Source: Trichosphaerium sp. ATCC 40318 | Taxonomy: Eukaryota; Discosea; Flabellinia; Trichosidae | Direction: 5' to 3' | Length of the DNA stretch: 64,000 nt | Assembly (NCBI GenBank): GCA_038496445.1 | Contig: JALMLS010000344.1 | Span: forward strand, 248,001 to 312,000 | Part shown: piece by piece, positions 26,601 through 38,000 of the stretch | How positions within the stretch are numbered: the first letter of the stretch is position 1 | Layout: the number at the start of each line of letters is the position of its first letter | Program-made: the position numbers and the translations under genes | The notes under the pieces: generated by a model | Seen by the model: only the letters and a program-made list of their open reading frames with translations | Database searches by the model: none | What the model was told of the DNA's origin: nothing

Positions 26601-27012
26601 CCAACTGCGTCTGGCATATCATTTGCTGATGCAACGAATACAGGACTTCTCCCTGTGTATTGTGTTATAAACAGACGTAATAATTGAAGGTACTTACCAT
26701 TACTATCGGTTATATTTGGATCTGCTTTGGCCTCAACAAGCAGTTTTACGACCTGCGCATGCCCCATACAGGCGGCAGCCCATAGGGCAGTCACGTGGGA
26801 GCCAGGGAGAGCGTAATTTAGATCTAGAAAATAATTCAATTGATTTACAGAGAAATTTTGAACAAACCGCAGGAATTGTCTAGGAGTAGTTTCTGCACGC
26901 GCTCTGCGTCACCTGTGCTGGCTGCCTTTATTAATTGTTCGTCTGCGCTACCCGTAAAGGATATGTACTCCTCAAAGAGCACGCGGCCGCTTGATTGGAG
27001 CTCTTCTGCCAT
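20626..27012 (-). CDS. Giant ankyrin-repeat protein with acidic, coiled-coil and C-terminal transmembrane tail
   Basis: Start ATG at 27012 (MAEELQSSGRVLFEEYISFT). From 26850 to 22100 there are roughly 20-25 ankyrin repeats, most in their own exon; clear ones are GCTALHLACYYGHVDCVKAL, DGKTALHWACWGGNYRCARY, KGYTPLHLACINGHDKVIQL and GRHPIHVATYHNRKGAVIHL. A helical insertion lies near 23100-23450. After the repeats comes an acidic stretch (22060-21930, SDDSGDEF, ESDDEISPR). Then a lysine/acid segment KRKDDSDDDLMREIEELERM, a Pro/Thr-rich linker, a coiled coil (EARTNIEKQQREANHLERSL) and a final hydrophobic span LGASLVALLMFSTMLVALLV close to the stop, as in tail-anchored proteins. I join the halves because a GTGCGC donor links ISPR to KQMLVKRK in frame; two separate genes would be only 4 bp apart. 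If they are separate, the second starts at 21744. Probably a membrane-tethered scaffold. Confidence 0.75.
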
Positions 27013-27427
27013 AATAATTTAAATACAGGCACCTTTAGTTTTACTGCTCAAATATTTGCCAGAGGTATTGTACAGTTAGTCTAGTGCGCGAAAATAACAC
27101 ATTCTCGCAGTGGGATAATTGCTTGGTTTTTTCGCTGACTTAAGTGCATAAAAACGCGCCAATGCTTTTTTCACGACCAACAAACGTGCTGACACTAGCG
27201 GAGTTGATCCTTTAAGTTGTAAAACAAAGGCAGAAATGCAGGTAGTGAAAAGTGAGGAATCTTTATTGCCAATTGGATGTATTCTCTTCCTTTTATTCAA
27301 CACTGTTACATCGCGGGCGTAGATATCCGATTATTGAGCGCTTGTTACAAATACAGGAGTGTCACTTTGCTTATTTTTTTTTGTAGCTGGTGTCAGCACA
27401 AACTTATTGCTTGGGCGTCATCGCGTG
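27013..27427. other. Region between two (-) genes, with an open minus-strand frame lacking ATG
   Basis: The minus strand is open from 27303 to 27076 (ending NYPTARMCYFRALD) but has no ATG start. It could be an alternative last exon of the small mitochondrial gene upstream, since a splice from GTACGC to the acceptor at about 27304 is in phase. It could also be chance. Otherwise only promoter sequence for the ankyrin gene is expected here. Confidence 0.4.
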
Positions 27428-27847
27428 CTACATGCCATCTTCTAGGATCCGTCAACTTGCAAAAAGTAAATTGTCATGTCGGTGTTTAGTGAGTGCGTAC
27501 CATCCATGGAGCATAGCAAAAACAAAAGTAATGACGCGGTCCATGGCGCTAAGAGGTCAGCAGGGCTATGTTTTGTTAATGTTTCAATAATTTCATAGTT
27601 GACGATACCTGTATGAGGGTGTTGTACCAATGGAGTATAAGCTTTGTACGGACTCGAAAGACGCCCACTGGTGTTTTGTCGAGAAACCTTCTGCTTTCAT
27701 TGTATTTTGCTTCTGTTGTACCAGTGGCGCTTGTTTACGTACACTAATTGAGTTCATATTTCCTTTAAGGGTTTTCATTGTGTTTACGGCTGTCTTGGAT
27801 TTGTTCATTACCACCTTAGCGGACGAGAGAAGCCTCCTACCCCACAT
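27428..27847 (-). CDS. Small hypothetical mitochondrial protein
   Basis: Start ATG at 27847. The N terminus MWGRRLLSSAKVVMNKSKTA is a typical mitochondrial presequence (Arg/Lys/Ser, no acids). A 51-nt intron with donor GTACGT leads in phase to an exon reading NTSGRLSSPYKAYTPLVQHP, then HTGIVNYEIIETLTKHSPAD and the hydrophobic LLAPWTASLLLFLLC. A last intron (donor GTACGC) then gives EDGM and a TAG at 27428. Total is about 100 residues with one possible membrane span, so it may be an inner-membrane or respiratory-complex accessory subunit. I do not recognise the family. Its start is 80 bp from the divergent PH-domain gene. Confidence 0.5.
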
Positions 27848-27927
27848 GTTTGTAGCCTGATCGCTTAAAAAACCCTGCGTTTCGACTTAAACAAACGCAT
27901 TAGACAAGTCAAGTGGCCTTTGAGAAC

Positions 27928-29636
27928 ATGGCGTTGAGGTACGATCTATTTTAATACGCTATTAACGCCTACTAGCCAAAGCCAACAAACAAAATGGCCC
28001 ATTGAGGTTTCTGCATTCTATGCTACGTTGTCTGACTATTTGTAGTTGTTTGGAGCTAAGAAGAAATGGTACAAACGGTGTTTAACACTTATAGACAGTG
28101 TGTTTATAATTAGCGATGCTGAGGTATGTTCATTATCAGAACCAACCATTTTGACGGTGCAAAATGAATTTTCTAACCAGCCAAAGGATAATAATGAGGT
28201 GTGCAAAATTAACTTGCAGTTTGTAGATGTACGTACTGTTGCGCCAATAATATCTAAACCGCTTGACAGAAACACGTTTTTAACAAACAACTCAGACACA
28301 TAAGTATAAAATACTTTGAAGAAGGTACGCTAACATGCCTTGTAACAATCTCATGTAGCGCTTAGATGGAACTACTTCAAAGTGCTTTATTCGCGTAGCG
28401 ACTAAAGAGCAAGGAGACGAGATAATTAGTGTTATTGTTGCAAACAGTTCTGACATGAACAAAAAAAATTTGAAGTATCAAGTAAAATCGCTTCAAGAGC
28501 AAGTGAAAAGCACTGAAAACTTAGTAGCAGAAATAGCGAGATTAAAGGCAGCGAACAAGGAGTTGGCTGAATCCGTACGTAGCCAACCATTGCCTACACC
28601 CCCGCCCAAAGCTACTTCTGGTGGTATGACACGATCACAATCTGCCAACTTTAAACCTACCGTACCCAAGAAAAGCCTTAAGATGTCTAGAAGAGCCCTT
28701 CCTAAGAAAGCGATTGTACCTCCAAAACGAAGTGCCTCTACTATTCCTAAACGAAATGTAAGAAAGTCAAACAAAGGCTTACCTACACCACCGCTAAAGA
28801 AGAGACATGTGAAACGAGAACGTAAACCTGTACCACTACCAACAGCCCCGAAAGCAAGAAAGAACCAGCCACCAGTGCCAATTGCCAAGAAACCAAAACG
28901 TACCAACGTTCCACCTAAAAAGCCTCACACAGTAGATTTCAACGAAGAAAACATTATCCTCGCTAGTTCTGTATCTGAGTTACGCCAACAACTTGCCAGA
29001 AAGGAAGCAGAAATTATAGCTCTTAATGCATTGCAAGCAGAAGGTTTACTCTATCGCAAACAAGCACAACAACTCAAAGCTGAAAATGAAAAGCTACGCG
29101 CTTCTCAGATTAATGCAGCAGAATTAGAACATCGTGTTAAACAATTAACTGCTGATAATGCAGCAGCAAATTCTCAAAGGGCTGAACTGACAGAACTTGA
29201 AAATGAAGTATTGAAACTAAGAGCATCTAATAGCAAGCTCCAAGCGGATCTTACAGCTGCGACAAAGTTAAAGAATCAGCTCACTGAGTTGAATGAAAAT
29301 AAGCATGCAACTCTTACATCGATGCAATCTGAGACATTTATACTTAAAACTCAAGTTAGGAGATTAACGAAAGAAAATGAACAACTAAAGGCTGCTAACG
29401 CACCTCCACCTAATACCGGACCACCAAAAATACCAGAGCGTAATTATAATTACAATAACGCAAAGCTCACAGCTTTTACCGCCACGCCATCACCTAATGA
29501 CGAAAAAATTTCTGCCCTTCAAGAAGAAAATAAGAAATTGAAAGAACAATTAGCTGGAGTGCCAGGATTAAAAGCAACCATTTCTCAGTTGACAGAAAAG
29601 AATGACAATCTTAACTTCTTGTTAGGATTGCAATAA
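27928..29636 (+). CDS. PH-domain protein with proline-rich basic linker and long coiled coil
   Basis: Start ATG at 27928. Joining three small exons gives MALSQSQQTKWPIELFGAKK, then KWYKRCLTLIDSVFIISDAE, then INLQ and GTTSKCFIRVATKEQGDEI, with the strand order and WYKRCLTL start of a pleckstrin homology domain. It likely binds phosphoinositides or a protein partner at membranes. From 28455 a single long exon encodes 393 residues. A coiled coil comes first, then a basic, proline-rich stretch (28580-28930; PLPTPPPKA, KKPKRTNVPPKKP) with several PxxP sites for SH3 domains. A second heptad-rich coiled coil (28960-29400), a short linker and a last coil follow. It resembles cytoskeletal or trafficking scaffolds. 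No family name is assigned. Confidence 0.7.
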
Positions 29637-29999
29637 ACGAAAGAAATAATTGTACAATATATTGTACACAGTCGTAGCATCTGATTGATTGCAAGAAGAA
29701 AGTGACTATGCTGACCCCTCAGTGCAATTTGGCTAAAATTGAGAGCAAGACGGTCTCGTTTGGTCTTTAACTGCTTTATTTTTATCTGTTTGATCAAAAC
29801 ACAGCCCAGCCGGAACGTACGTAGCCCCTATCATTGCATTTTTATCGTAAAGGACTCCAGAAGCTTTGGGCATGTCTAGAGAAGGTGCTTGATCAAATAA
29901 ACAAATAAATAGTGTAGCGTAGTGTAGTTAGCACACCCAACAACAATTTAAGAGACTATCGACGTAGGTTCTCCCAGACGTAGGAGGACAAAAAGACCA
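29637..29999. other. Intergenic region between PH/coiled-coil and MOB genes
   Basis: This holds an 18-bp palindrome just past the upstream stop and probably the MOB promoter. On the minus strand a 46-residue frame (29873-29733, beginning MPKASGVLYDKNAMIGATY) is open from an ATG. Its codons look ordinary, but I cannot link it to a family, so I do not call a gene. Confidence 0.4.
29651..29668. repeat. Perfect 18-bp palindrome in the presumed 3' UTR, UGUA-containing
   Basis: The half-site TGTACAATA is followed directly by its reverse complement, 14 bp after the PH/coiled-coil stop codon. TGTACAATA resembles a PUF-protein RNA site (UGUA followed closely by UA). The palindrome gives such a site on either strand and could fold as a hairpin in the mRNA tail. 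Confidence 0.6.
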
Positions 30000-31062
30000 A
30001 TGTCTAAAACCAAAACGCTATGGAAGCGTTCTAAAAAAACACTTTATGGCTGCCAAAACCTAAAGTACGCTTCCGATTTTATCCGGCGCAGCTGTAGCTT
30101 TTTTTAATGATACATACATAACCATTCGCATAGAGAAGCTATAAAACTCCCAGAGAGGGAAGATCTAAACGAATGGCTCGCTGTACGTATTGCAACTTGC
30201 GTATTAAAACGCCAAGCGACTATTGCATTGCTCTGAGCATTTCTAATATTAAGTAGGTGAATACCACCGATTGCTTTAGGCAGTTAAATTTGTTATACGG
30301 TAGCATTACTGAGTTTTGCACGCCTGCTCTGTTTCCAGTAATGGTACGTACCTGAAAGGCTTTGTAATAAAGCTCGTCTGTATCGATTTTTATTTTGAGT
30401 AGTTTTCCTTCCTTTCAAAGCCAAATAAGCCATAAGAATCCGTCAAAGTTAATTTGTGTGCGACTGACACTTGCAGGCCGATTTCTTTTTATCTAAATTT
30501 TTTTTTGAAACTATTTATTACTGACGCTACTCCGCAGAATGCAGGCCGCTTTGAATTTAGATGGGTGCCTTTTTCTGAGGATCCAGATAAGAAACAAAAA
30601 GCTGTTAAATTGTCAGCACCTCAGTACATCGATAATTTTATCACGTGGGTACGTAATAGGTTTTATTTCGGAAACAAAAAAAAACAACTTGACACGTTTT
30701 CTTGACACTTATCCTTTACTCAATAGTTACAAGACACACAACAAAATGAGAATGTTTTCCCTGTTAATAAGAATCAGAACTTCCCAGCGACGTTCCTCCT
30801 TTACATCAAGTTTGCATTTAAGCAAATGCTACGCATTTATGCACATATTTATTACGAGCACTTCGAAAAGATATTGAAACTTGGTGAAGAGCCACATTTG
30901 AACACTTGCTTTCTCCACTTTTACTATCTATGCACTGAATTCTCGCTTGTTAAAGAAGAATACTTCAAGCCACTAGAAGGACTTGTTGAAAACCTAGAAG
31001 AAGGATTCAAACTTCATGCTAGACGTGACCGTCACAAGAAAGAAAAGAGCAGAGGCCATTAA
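30000..31062 (+). CDS. MOB1: MOB1-like kinase activator with one zinc-site cysteine replaced
   Basis: Adaptor that binds and activates NDR/LATS kinases in Hippo/mitotic-exit signalling. Start ATG at 30000. Splicing gives MSKTKTLWKRSKKTLYGCQN, then LKEAIKLPEREDLNEWLAV, NTTDCFRQLNLLYGSITEF, CTPALFPVM, NAGRFEFRWVPF, KLSAPQYIDNFITWV and YAHIYYEHFEKILKLGEEP. HLNTCFLHFYYLCTEFSLV and a basic tail end it. About 215 residues, the normal size. The zinc site of MOB1 uses two cysteines spaced CxxxxC and two histidines. The histidines (AHIYYEHF) and first Cys are present, but the second position is Phe (TTT at 30332-30334). The intron after PVM is long (about 185 nt). The gene faces the small membrane-protein gene. 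Confidence 0.9.
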
Positions 31063-31399
31063 GAAAACTTGGTATTAAACGTATTCTTTAAAGAAAAGCA
31101 AACAAGACAAGAAACGAAACAAACACTATTGCTCTGTGTGACAAAAAAAAGACAAAAACGCGCAATGAAGAAAGACTAGTTTCTTTTTTTTTTTTGTCAT
31201 ACGTTGAATGTGCAATTTGACTGGCAGCTGTTATAATAAATGAATACAATTTGCGCGTTTATATTAGATGTATTAGGGTTTTTTTTTCTTGTGAGTTTAG
31301 TTCGTACAAGATCTTCACCTACAGCTGTTTTTTTTTTACATGTACATAGTTTTCTTTGTTTTTTTTTTTTTGACATTTGCTGCTTGTATATGCGTTAGG
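31063..31399. other. Convergent intergenic region rich in T tracts
   Basis: Contains the 3' UTRs of two facing genes. There are four separate runs of eight or more T between about 31180 and 31370, which read as A runs on the other strand. No gene was seen. Confidence 0.5.
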
Positions 31400-31815
31400 C
31401 TATGTCTTGCGTGTTGTCCACAAGAAATGGAATGGAATTTTATATCCTTCAAAAATGCCATAGTTGTAAAAGTAGTCATCTTGGTGTGGTGGCTCATATT
31501 GCTTCATTTCGTCAATAGTACAGTAATTTTTAGGTTCTGGTGAGCTGATTGGCGGTTGTGGCTTTTTTTGCTCAATGTGATTAACAGGCGGCACCTCAAC
31601 AGCCACTGGTACGTCTAACGGCGTCTCTACGCTCTGTGGCAGTGCTGGAACGGGTCTGGGTCTCTTTTACAATGTCAGCGTATTTGAGCTCATTTGTTCA
31701 TATAGAAACGAGGGCTACGTTCACGTACCTTATATAAACGCGTATACAGTGCATAAACACCAATACTACCAACACTCACCCCTAAAATGAGTCGTAACAC
31801 CCCTGCCCTTGGCAT
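31400..31815 (-). CDS. Small single-pass membrane protein, unknown family
   Basis: Start ATG at 31815. Exon 1 gives MPRAGVLRLILGVSVGSIGV and YALYTRLYK, an N-terminal membrane span flanked by Arg residues. An intron with donor GTACGT joins in phase to RPRPVPALPQSVETPLDV, a proline-rich stretch, and then to TIDEMKQYEPPHQDDYFYN and GIFEGYKIPFHFLW, ending at TAG 31400. About 115 residues. The arginine-bearing N-terminal span followed by a soluble tail resembles mitochondrial inner-membrane assembly factors, but I cannot name it. Its start is 246 bp from the divergent REV3 start. Confidence 0.55.
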
Positions 31816-32061
31816 TGATGCGTCGTAAAGCTGTTATTTCGCAATTTAACAGAACTGAATTAGCTAGACTCACATTGTCACATTTATTCACACTCCAGTT
31901 CATTATGCTCGTTTAAAGGTTACACCACTGTCAACGTGGCTTGGCTAAGGGTAAACGATGACTGAGTCTTCTAAAGCGCCCTTTGCGGTACAATGACGCC
32001 TTTCATTCGTAGAAATGTTAATTGATCAACTAGTTACGCATTGTTACCATAGATAGTTACA

Positions 32062-35000
32062 TGGCGAGGCCTGCAAAGGAGTTTGACAATTGTTGGTCAA
32101 ATTACAACGGTCAAGCAGTTGAAAAGGTACGATAATGGCCTCATACGCATTTAAATATTGTCAGGTGCCTGTAATACGCGTATTTGGGGTAACTCCAATG
32201 GGTCAAAAATGTTGTCTTCATGTTCACAATGGTACCTTGTTGTTCGTATAGTTCAACGTCCAGTAACAGTGGTTGTAGCGTTTCCTTACTTCTTTGTTTC
32301 TGTCGATATGTCACAGCGAGATGCTCAGAATTATGGAAGGAGGTTGGCAACAAGCATTGACAGGTTGCTTACATTAACAAATGCTTTGTTCTATTGGTTC
32401 TAATGTAGTTGCGTAGGGCTCTAGATATTTCTTTTGGTAATAGAGAATCACGTGGGCAGTATGTTTATCGTGTAGATGTCGTTTTGGGCACGTGGTCTTT
32501 CGAATTGTTTGATTGCAAGATTGACAAAAAAATAGGGAAATCATTCTATGGTTTTGCTCAACAACCCAATTACTTCTTGCGTATAAACTTGTATAATCCA
32601 AGATTAATGTCAAAGATTGTTACACTATTACAAAAGGGAGCTATAATGGATAAACAATTCTCAACTTATGAGGTACTAACAGTCACACCTCATAAAGAAG
32701 CTCTTCATAATCATCATTAAATTATTAGTCTCACATTCCTTTCAACTTGCAATTTCTTGTTGACAATAACCTTTTTGGTATGGGTATACTCTCTGTGAGT
32801 GCTGTCAAATTCAGGTATTCTAGGAATAACTTAAAAAGTACTAAACGTTAAGTGTAGACTTCCAATCAAACGTAAACACCAAAATGTTGCATACGACTCA
32901 ATGGCATCTGAAAATACAGGGTTCGTTGTTCATTTCCTTTATTCTAGTACTCAATCCCACAGTGATAAGGCTATTCCGGAATGTCAGCGTGCAGTGTGGT
33001 CACAATCAAACCTCACAAATGATGAAACATCAAGGCTGATGCGCCAGTCTATATGTGAATTAGAGGCAGATGTACTGTTGAAGGACATACAAAATACAGA
33101 AACAAAAGTTCAAATTCTCTCAGACAACACTGATACGCAAGAAAAACTAGTACAATCTTTAGTGTATTGCTGGGAGGTACGTTTATGCTCTAGGTTGTCT
33201 AAGTGTATTTTGATAATCTGAGAGGCAACTAGGACGAGAGAAAAAGACGAATTGAAGCTGGAGAGGATATCAAAAAATTTGATGAAACCATATGGGTTGA
33301 TGGCAATGTTGAGCGCCTGTCGTCTGTACTGACACTACTTTATTTTCTTGCGCATGTGCAGCTAAGTGTTGACAGGTATCTTTTAATTCTGTTGAAGCAC
33401 AAATGTGGAAAAAGCTTGAAGCCTTGATTGCGGAAGAAAAAGAAGCAGCGCCCGAAATGCCATCAATGAGTATGAGAATATCGCTTTGTATTATTAGTTT
33501 CCTTACAAAGTTCTTCTAGCGTCTCAGTTTGAAGTTTCTACTCCACGGACTAATACAGCGTTACGTGATTTAGAACAATACTACAGTCAACCTCATGTAA
33601 TCAACTTTGTTTTCCATTCCAAAGCTGATTTCTTTAGGATAAGGAACCCATTGATGTGGATATACAAATTAATGAGGAAATGGTACTATCTCAAGAATCT
33701 GATATGGAGGTATATGAACTACTCAATTGGATGCAAGAACAAGAACTTGAAGACTTGGACGAGTATCAAGATGAGGAATCAAGCCAACAAGAAGTAGCTG
33801 ATATCATGTACATCACACTATGTTCCGCAAAATCACTGATGGTATGGTTAGGGCATCCCAAAGACCTATCGGTGATGACGATGATGTCGAGTCAGACAGC
33901 GATAGTGAAAGTAGTCAAGATCTATCGGACATAGACATATTAAAGGAAGACGATGATGTTGTAATGGAAGATGTCAAGGTATTAATACAAACCAAAATGA
34001 TTGTTAACAGTTCGTCCAGGTAAAAGAAACTTGCTGTGAGGACAGGAGTGAAACCACCAGTTTTCCTCCAACAGTGCTACCAGACGATATCGAACCACCT
34101 ATAGTATCACCTGATGTACGAGGATTTTAGGTCTTTTTTAATTTAACTTGCACAAAGGTGTTCAATGATAAATCAGATAGTTCAAGTCCTACAACATTGC
34201 CTAATCTTGATGCTATCGAATATGGGTCTATGAAAAAACCACAAACACATGATACAGGTGCCAGGGCAATTAATTTGAAGCCGGATACAGACGCACAGAG
34301 CCCTTTAATAGACGATTCAGGTACACTTGATTTCAATGATAATTAACATGTTAATAATTCCCTAGCCTTTACTTTAAATACCGAGTTTAAAGGCAAACCA
34401 AAGTCCTCTATCAACCCTAAAAAGAGGGATACCACATCCTCTATTCGTGCTACTCGTTCTGAACCGGCAAAAAGAAGGAAACGTGTAAGTTTCTCAGACC
34501 AGTCGACAGTAAGTACTAACTGTTAAACAAACCAACAGTTTACAATATCTAGGTTTATGTTATTCCTTACCGTGACTTACCTCCAAATGAAAGAGTAAAC
34601 CCTAAAACAAAATACCTCCAACCAGGAGAACTTCCAGATGATGCAATAGTACTGGAGACTCCACCTGACGGAGGATCATCTTCAACAAGGTTTTTGGTTT
34701 TGATGGCTTGCGTTTATGCTTACCACACGTAGTTCCATTGTGGATGTACAAATGAGTGATTCAAAATCCCCAGTAGCTATAGAAAGGAGTCAAGAATCTT
34801 TAGATGATGCTATAGCTAACAGTGATAAATGTCTTTCCATGCAAGAATTACTAATGTGGTCACCAGCAATCAAACAAACAGATGATGTATCAAAAGGTAC
34901 TTGCAATTACATGAAACAGTACATCATGCATTAGCCATTCTCATTCTTTTACAGACGATAGTGATGTGAGCCCCTCTGTTGAAGGATCTCCTGTTATTTG

Positions 35001-38000
35001 TCCGACTGGATTGGAATCTACAACAAGGTCTAATCAAAAAACAAGTTCTGTGTCTTCACCGATCGACATTCAACCAATGCAACAAGAACCAACATCACTT
35101 TCACCTATCCATTTGGAACTAGAATTTCCGGACACCAATACTTCATCTCAATTCTTAAAGCCTAAACCAGTCACAGTTACTTCCACACCGCCGAGTGAGC
35201 ATTCACCAGACATGTTCAGAGTGCCAGAGCCTATTACAAGTCAATCGCCAACTTCTGTATCACCGCCAAAACTATCACCTGATCTTTTAGCTCGACCTTC
35301 ACCATCAAGTTACAAGAATTCAGAAGATTCCGCCTCTGATAATTCAGGGACAACAAGGTAACGTCTTTTTGTAGCTTATTGTTAATAACCTTTAGCCAAC
35401 CAAGTGGTGTGACTTTGTATACAGAGCCTTACTTTTCGAAACAATCAGATAAACCTAAAAAGGTATTGTAGTTTTATTTCATACACTCTATCTGATTCAT
35501 TACAGAACACTACATTTGCTGGTCAAGTATTTGATATACCCGTAAAGAAAGAATCCAGTTTGACTATGTACGCCCAAAAGTACAATGTACAAATTGAACC
35601 TACCACACGATCTTCAAGAAGTCCAAGAAATGAGGTAAGTTTCAATTTGTTTGAGCTTTCTAAGGTTTAATGTTCTTTCAAGGAAAATCTTATACACGTG
35701 ATGACACCTAAAGTGCTCCCACCAACTGTATCTGAAGTATTAAAGGTTAAGAAAAGAAGTAGTGGGAAGAATTTTGCATCAACTCAAGGTCAAACTCCAA
35801 GACCCTTTTCAGATGTATTTGAAGCAAGTGACTCTTCCCAAAAGTTAACACCACCGTATAAACAACCAGAAGCTAAATATGGTTTTCATGAACCTCCAGT
35901 ATCCCAGGTATTAGTTACTTTTTAAATGCGTTTTGAATTCACTGAACAAATTCATTAGTTGTCTCAAGCAGCTCCTGGAAATACTCATAATTATAACTTG
36001 AGTCAAGATTTTCTTATACATGCTTCAGCACTTAACCAGCACCTAACAATGATGAGTGTTGAGATTCATGGTACTATATTCTATCAATGTCAATCCAATC
36101 ATTAAATTGTACCATTTAACACTTGTCAAGCAAACACACGAACGAAACTTAATCCTAATCCCAAATTGGATGCCGTCAATGCAATTTTCTATTCAATACG
36201 AGATGATACGTTACTCGCACAGAATCCAGTCAACTACAGAGATAAGGTTTGCTACAAAACTAGTGGAAAAAGAACATTAATATTTTGTTTGTAGCTCGGT
36301 ATCCTTTTGTGGCAAGACCCAGCAAATACGGCTACAGTTCCAAAACACCATGGTACTTTCTAGGAGAATATAGCAATAATTAAATAGTAAATGTGATTAG
36401 GTTGTGAGGTTCAAGTATTTGATAGTGAACCTGCTTTATTTCAAGGATTTATAGATTTGGTTACACTTGTAGATCCAGACATAATGATTGGTACCAATCA
36501 GTTATTACATTATTTTTCTTATGTACCCAAGGTTACGAGGTTCAATCTCATTCTCTTGGTTTGTTAATTGAAAGAGCAGCCACGTTGAGTATCCTACTTA
36601 GAATGCTTTTTTCGTCTTATTCTCGCTTCTTCTCAGGAACATCACCCCTTTGTACCTTGACTGACAAGAAATACCTATGTGTGATAAATTGGCTAGATGT
36701 GTTAGCTTTGGTGGTAGTTTTGAGAGAGGAAGAGTAAGTCACACGTTCCTTAAAATGATTAAAATAAATAACACTCTTATTGCAGCGCGAATACTCCTAC
36801 ACTCATACTTCGGGTATCAGGATTGTTGGTCGTGTTCTTCTCAATATATGGCGTATAATGCACTCAGAAGTGACACTGAGATCATACAGTTTTCATAATG
36901 TGACATATCACGTGCTACACAAAAGGTAGAACTACCACATTTTTGAAGTGATAACTTTACTAGAATGCCAAAGTATTCTCACAAGGCTCTTACAAAATGG
37001 TTTCAATCCGATCGCTTCAGGTGGAGGACATTCAACTATTATTTGGAACGTGTACAAGCAAACATATTTTTACTTGACTCTCTGGATGTTGTTGGACGTA
37101 CTTCTGAACTTGCAAGGCTGTTTGGCATTGGTACGATAAAGTGATTATGTTTTCACAATGTCTAACCTAGTTAGAGTTTTTCTCTGTTTTATCACGTGGT
37201 TCGCAATACCGTGTAGAATCTATGATGCTTAGGATGACAAAAGCTAGCAATTATGTTCTTTTATCACCCTCCAGAGAACAGGTTGCGAAGCAAAACGCTC
37301 CTGAGTGTATTCCACTCGTAAGACAATTTTCGTGCTTATTTCTTATTAAGTTCTTGTTTTCTAGGTTATGGAACCCATTTCGCGCTTCTACACTGATCCA
37401 GTGCTGGTGCTTGACTTTCAGTCTCTTTACCCATCTATTATCATTGCATATAACTATTGCTACTCGACATGTCTTGGAAAGATAGAGCGTGGTGAAGGGC
37501 CTGAAAATTCAAAGCGGTTTGGTACTTCGAAAGTATCATTGCCGCCACGGTTTGTGGAGACGTTTAGGGTAATATCTGAAATTGCTATTTTATTTATTAA
37601 TTATATTAGGACCACATCACATTATCTCCGAATAATACAATGTTCTTACAGCCCTCTATCCGAAAAGTACATAGGAGCTCAATTACAACTATTTTTTTGT
37701 TTTCTACTTTGAAAGCTTAAACCTTACATTTTCCTTAAGGGCATTCTCCCTCGTCTTTTAACGGAAATATTGGAAACGCGTGTCATGGTTAAGAAATCAA
37801 TGAAGCGTGTAACAAGTAATAAGGGTCTAACAAGGTGAGTTATTATTCACTATCAGTTCAATCCAATAACAAGTGCATGCAGGATGTTGCATGCTAGGCA
37901 GCTCGGACTCAAGTTACTAGCCAATGTTATCTATGGATACACAAGCGCCAACTTCTCTGGTAGAATGCCTTGTGTAGATATAGCTGACGCTATTGTACAA

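Noticed and set aside
27602..27620. A 19-nt intron in the small mitochondrial gene
   Set aside because: A GTACGT donor 51 nt upstream of an in-phase acceptor explains the frame change without it.
31063..31399. The T-rich tracts as terminators of an RNA polymerase III gene
   Set aside because: T runs of this length occur in many introns here, and no A-box or B-box lies upstream.
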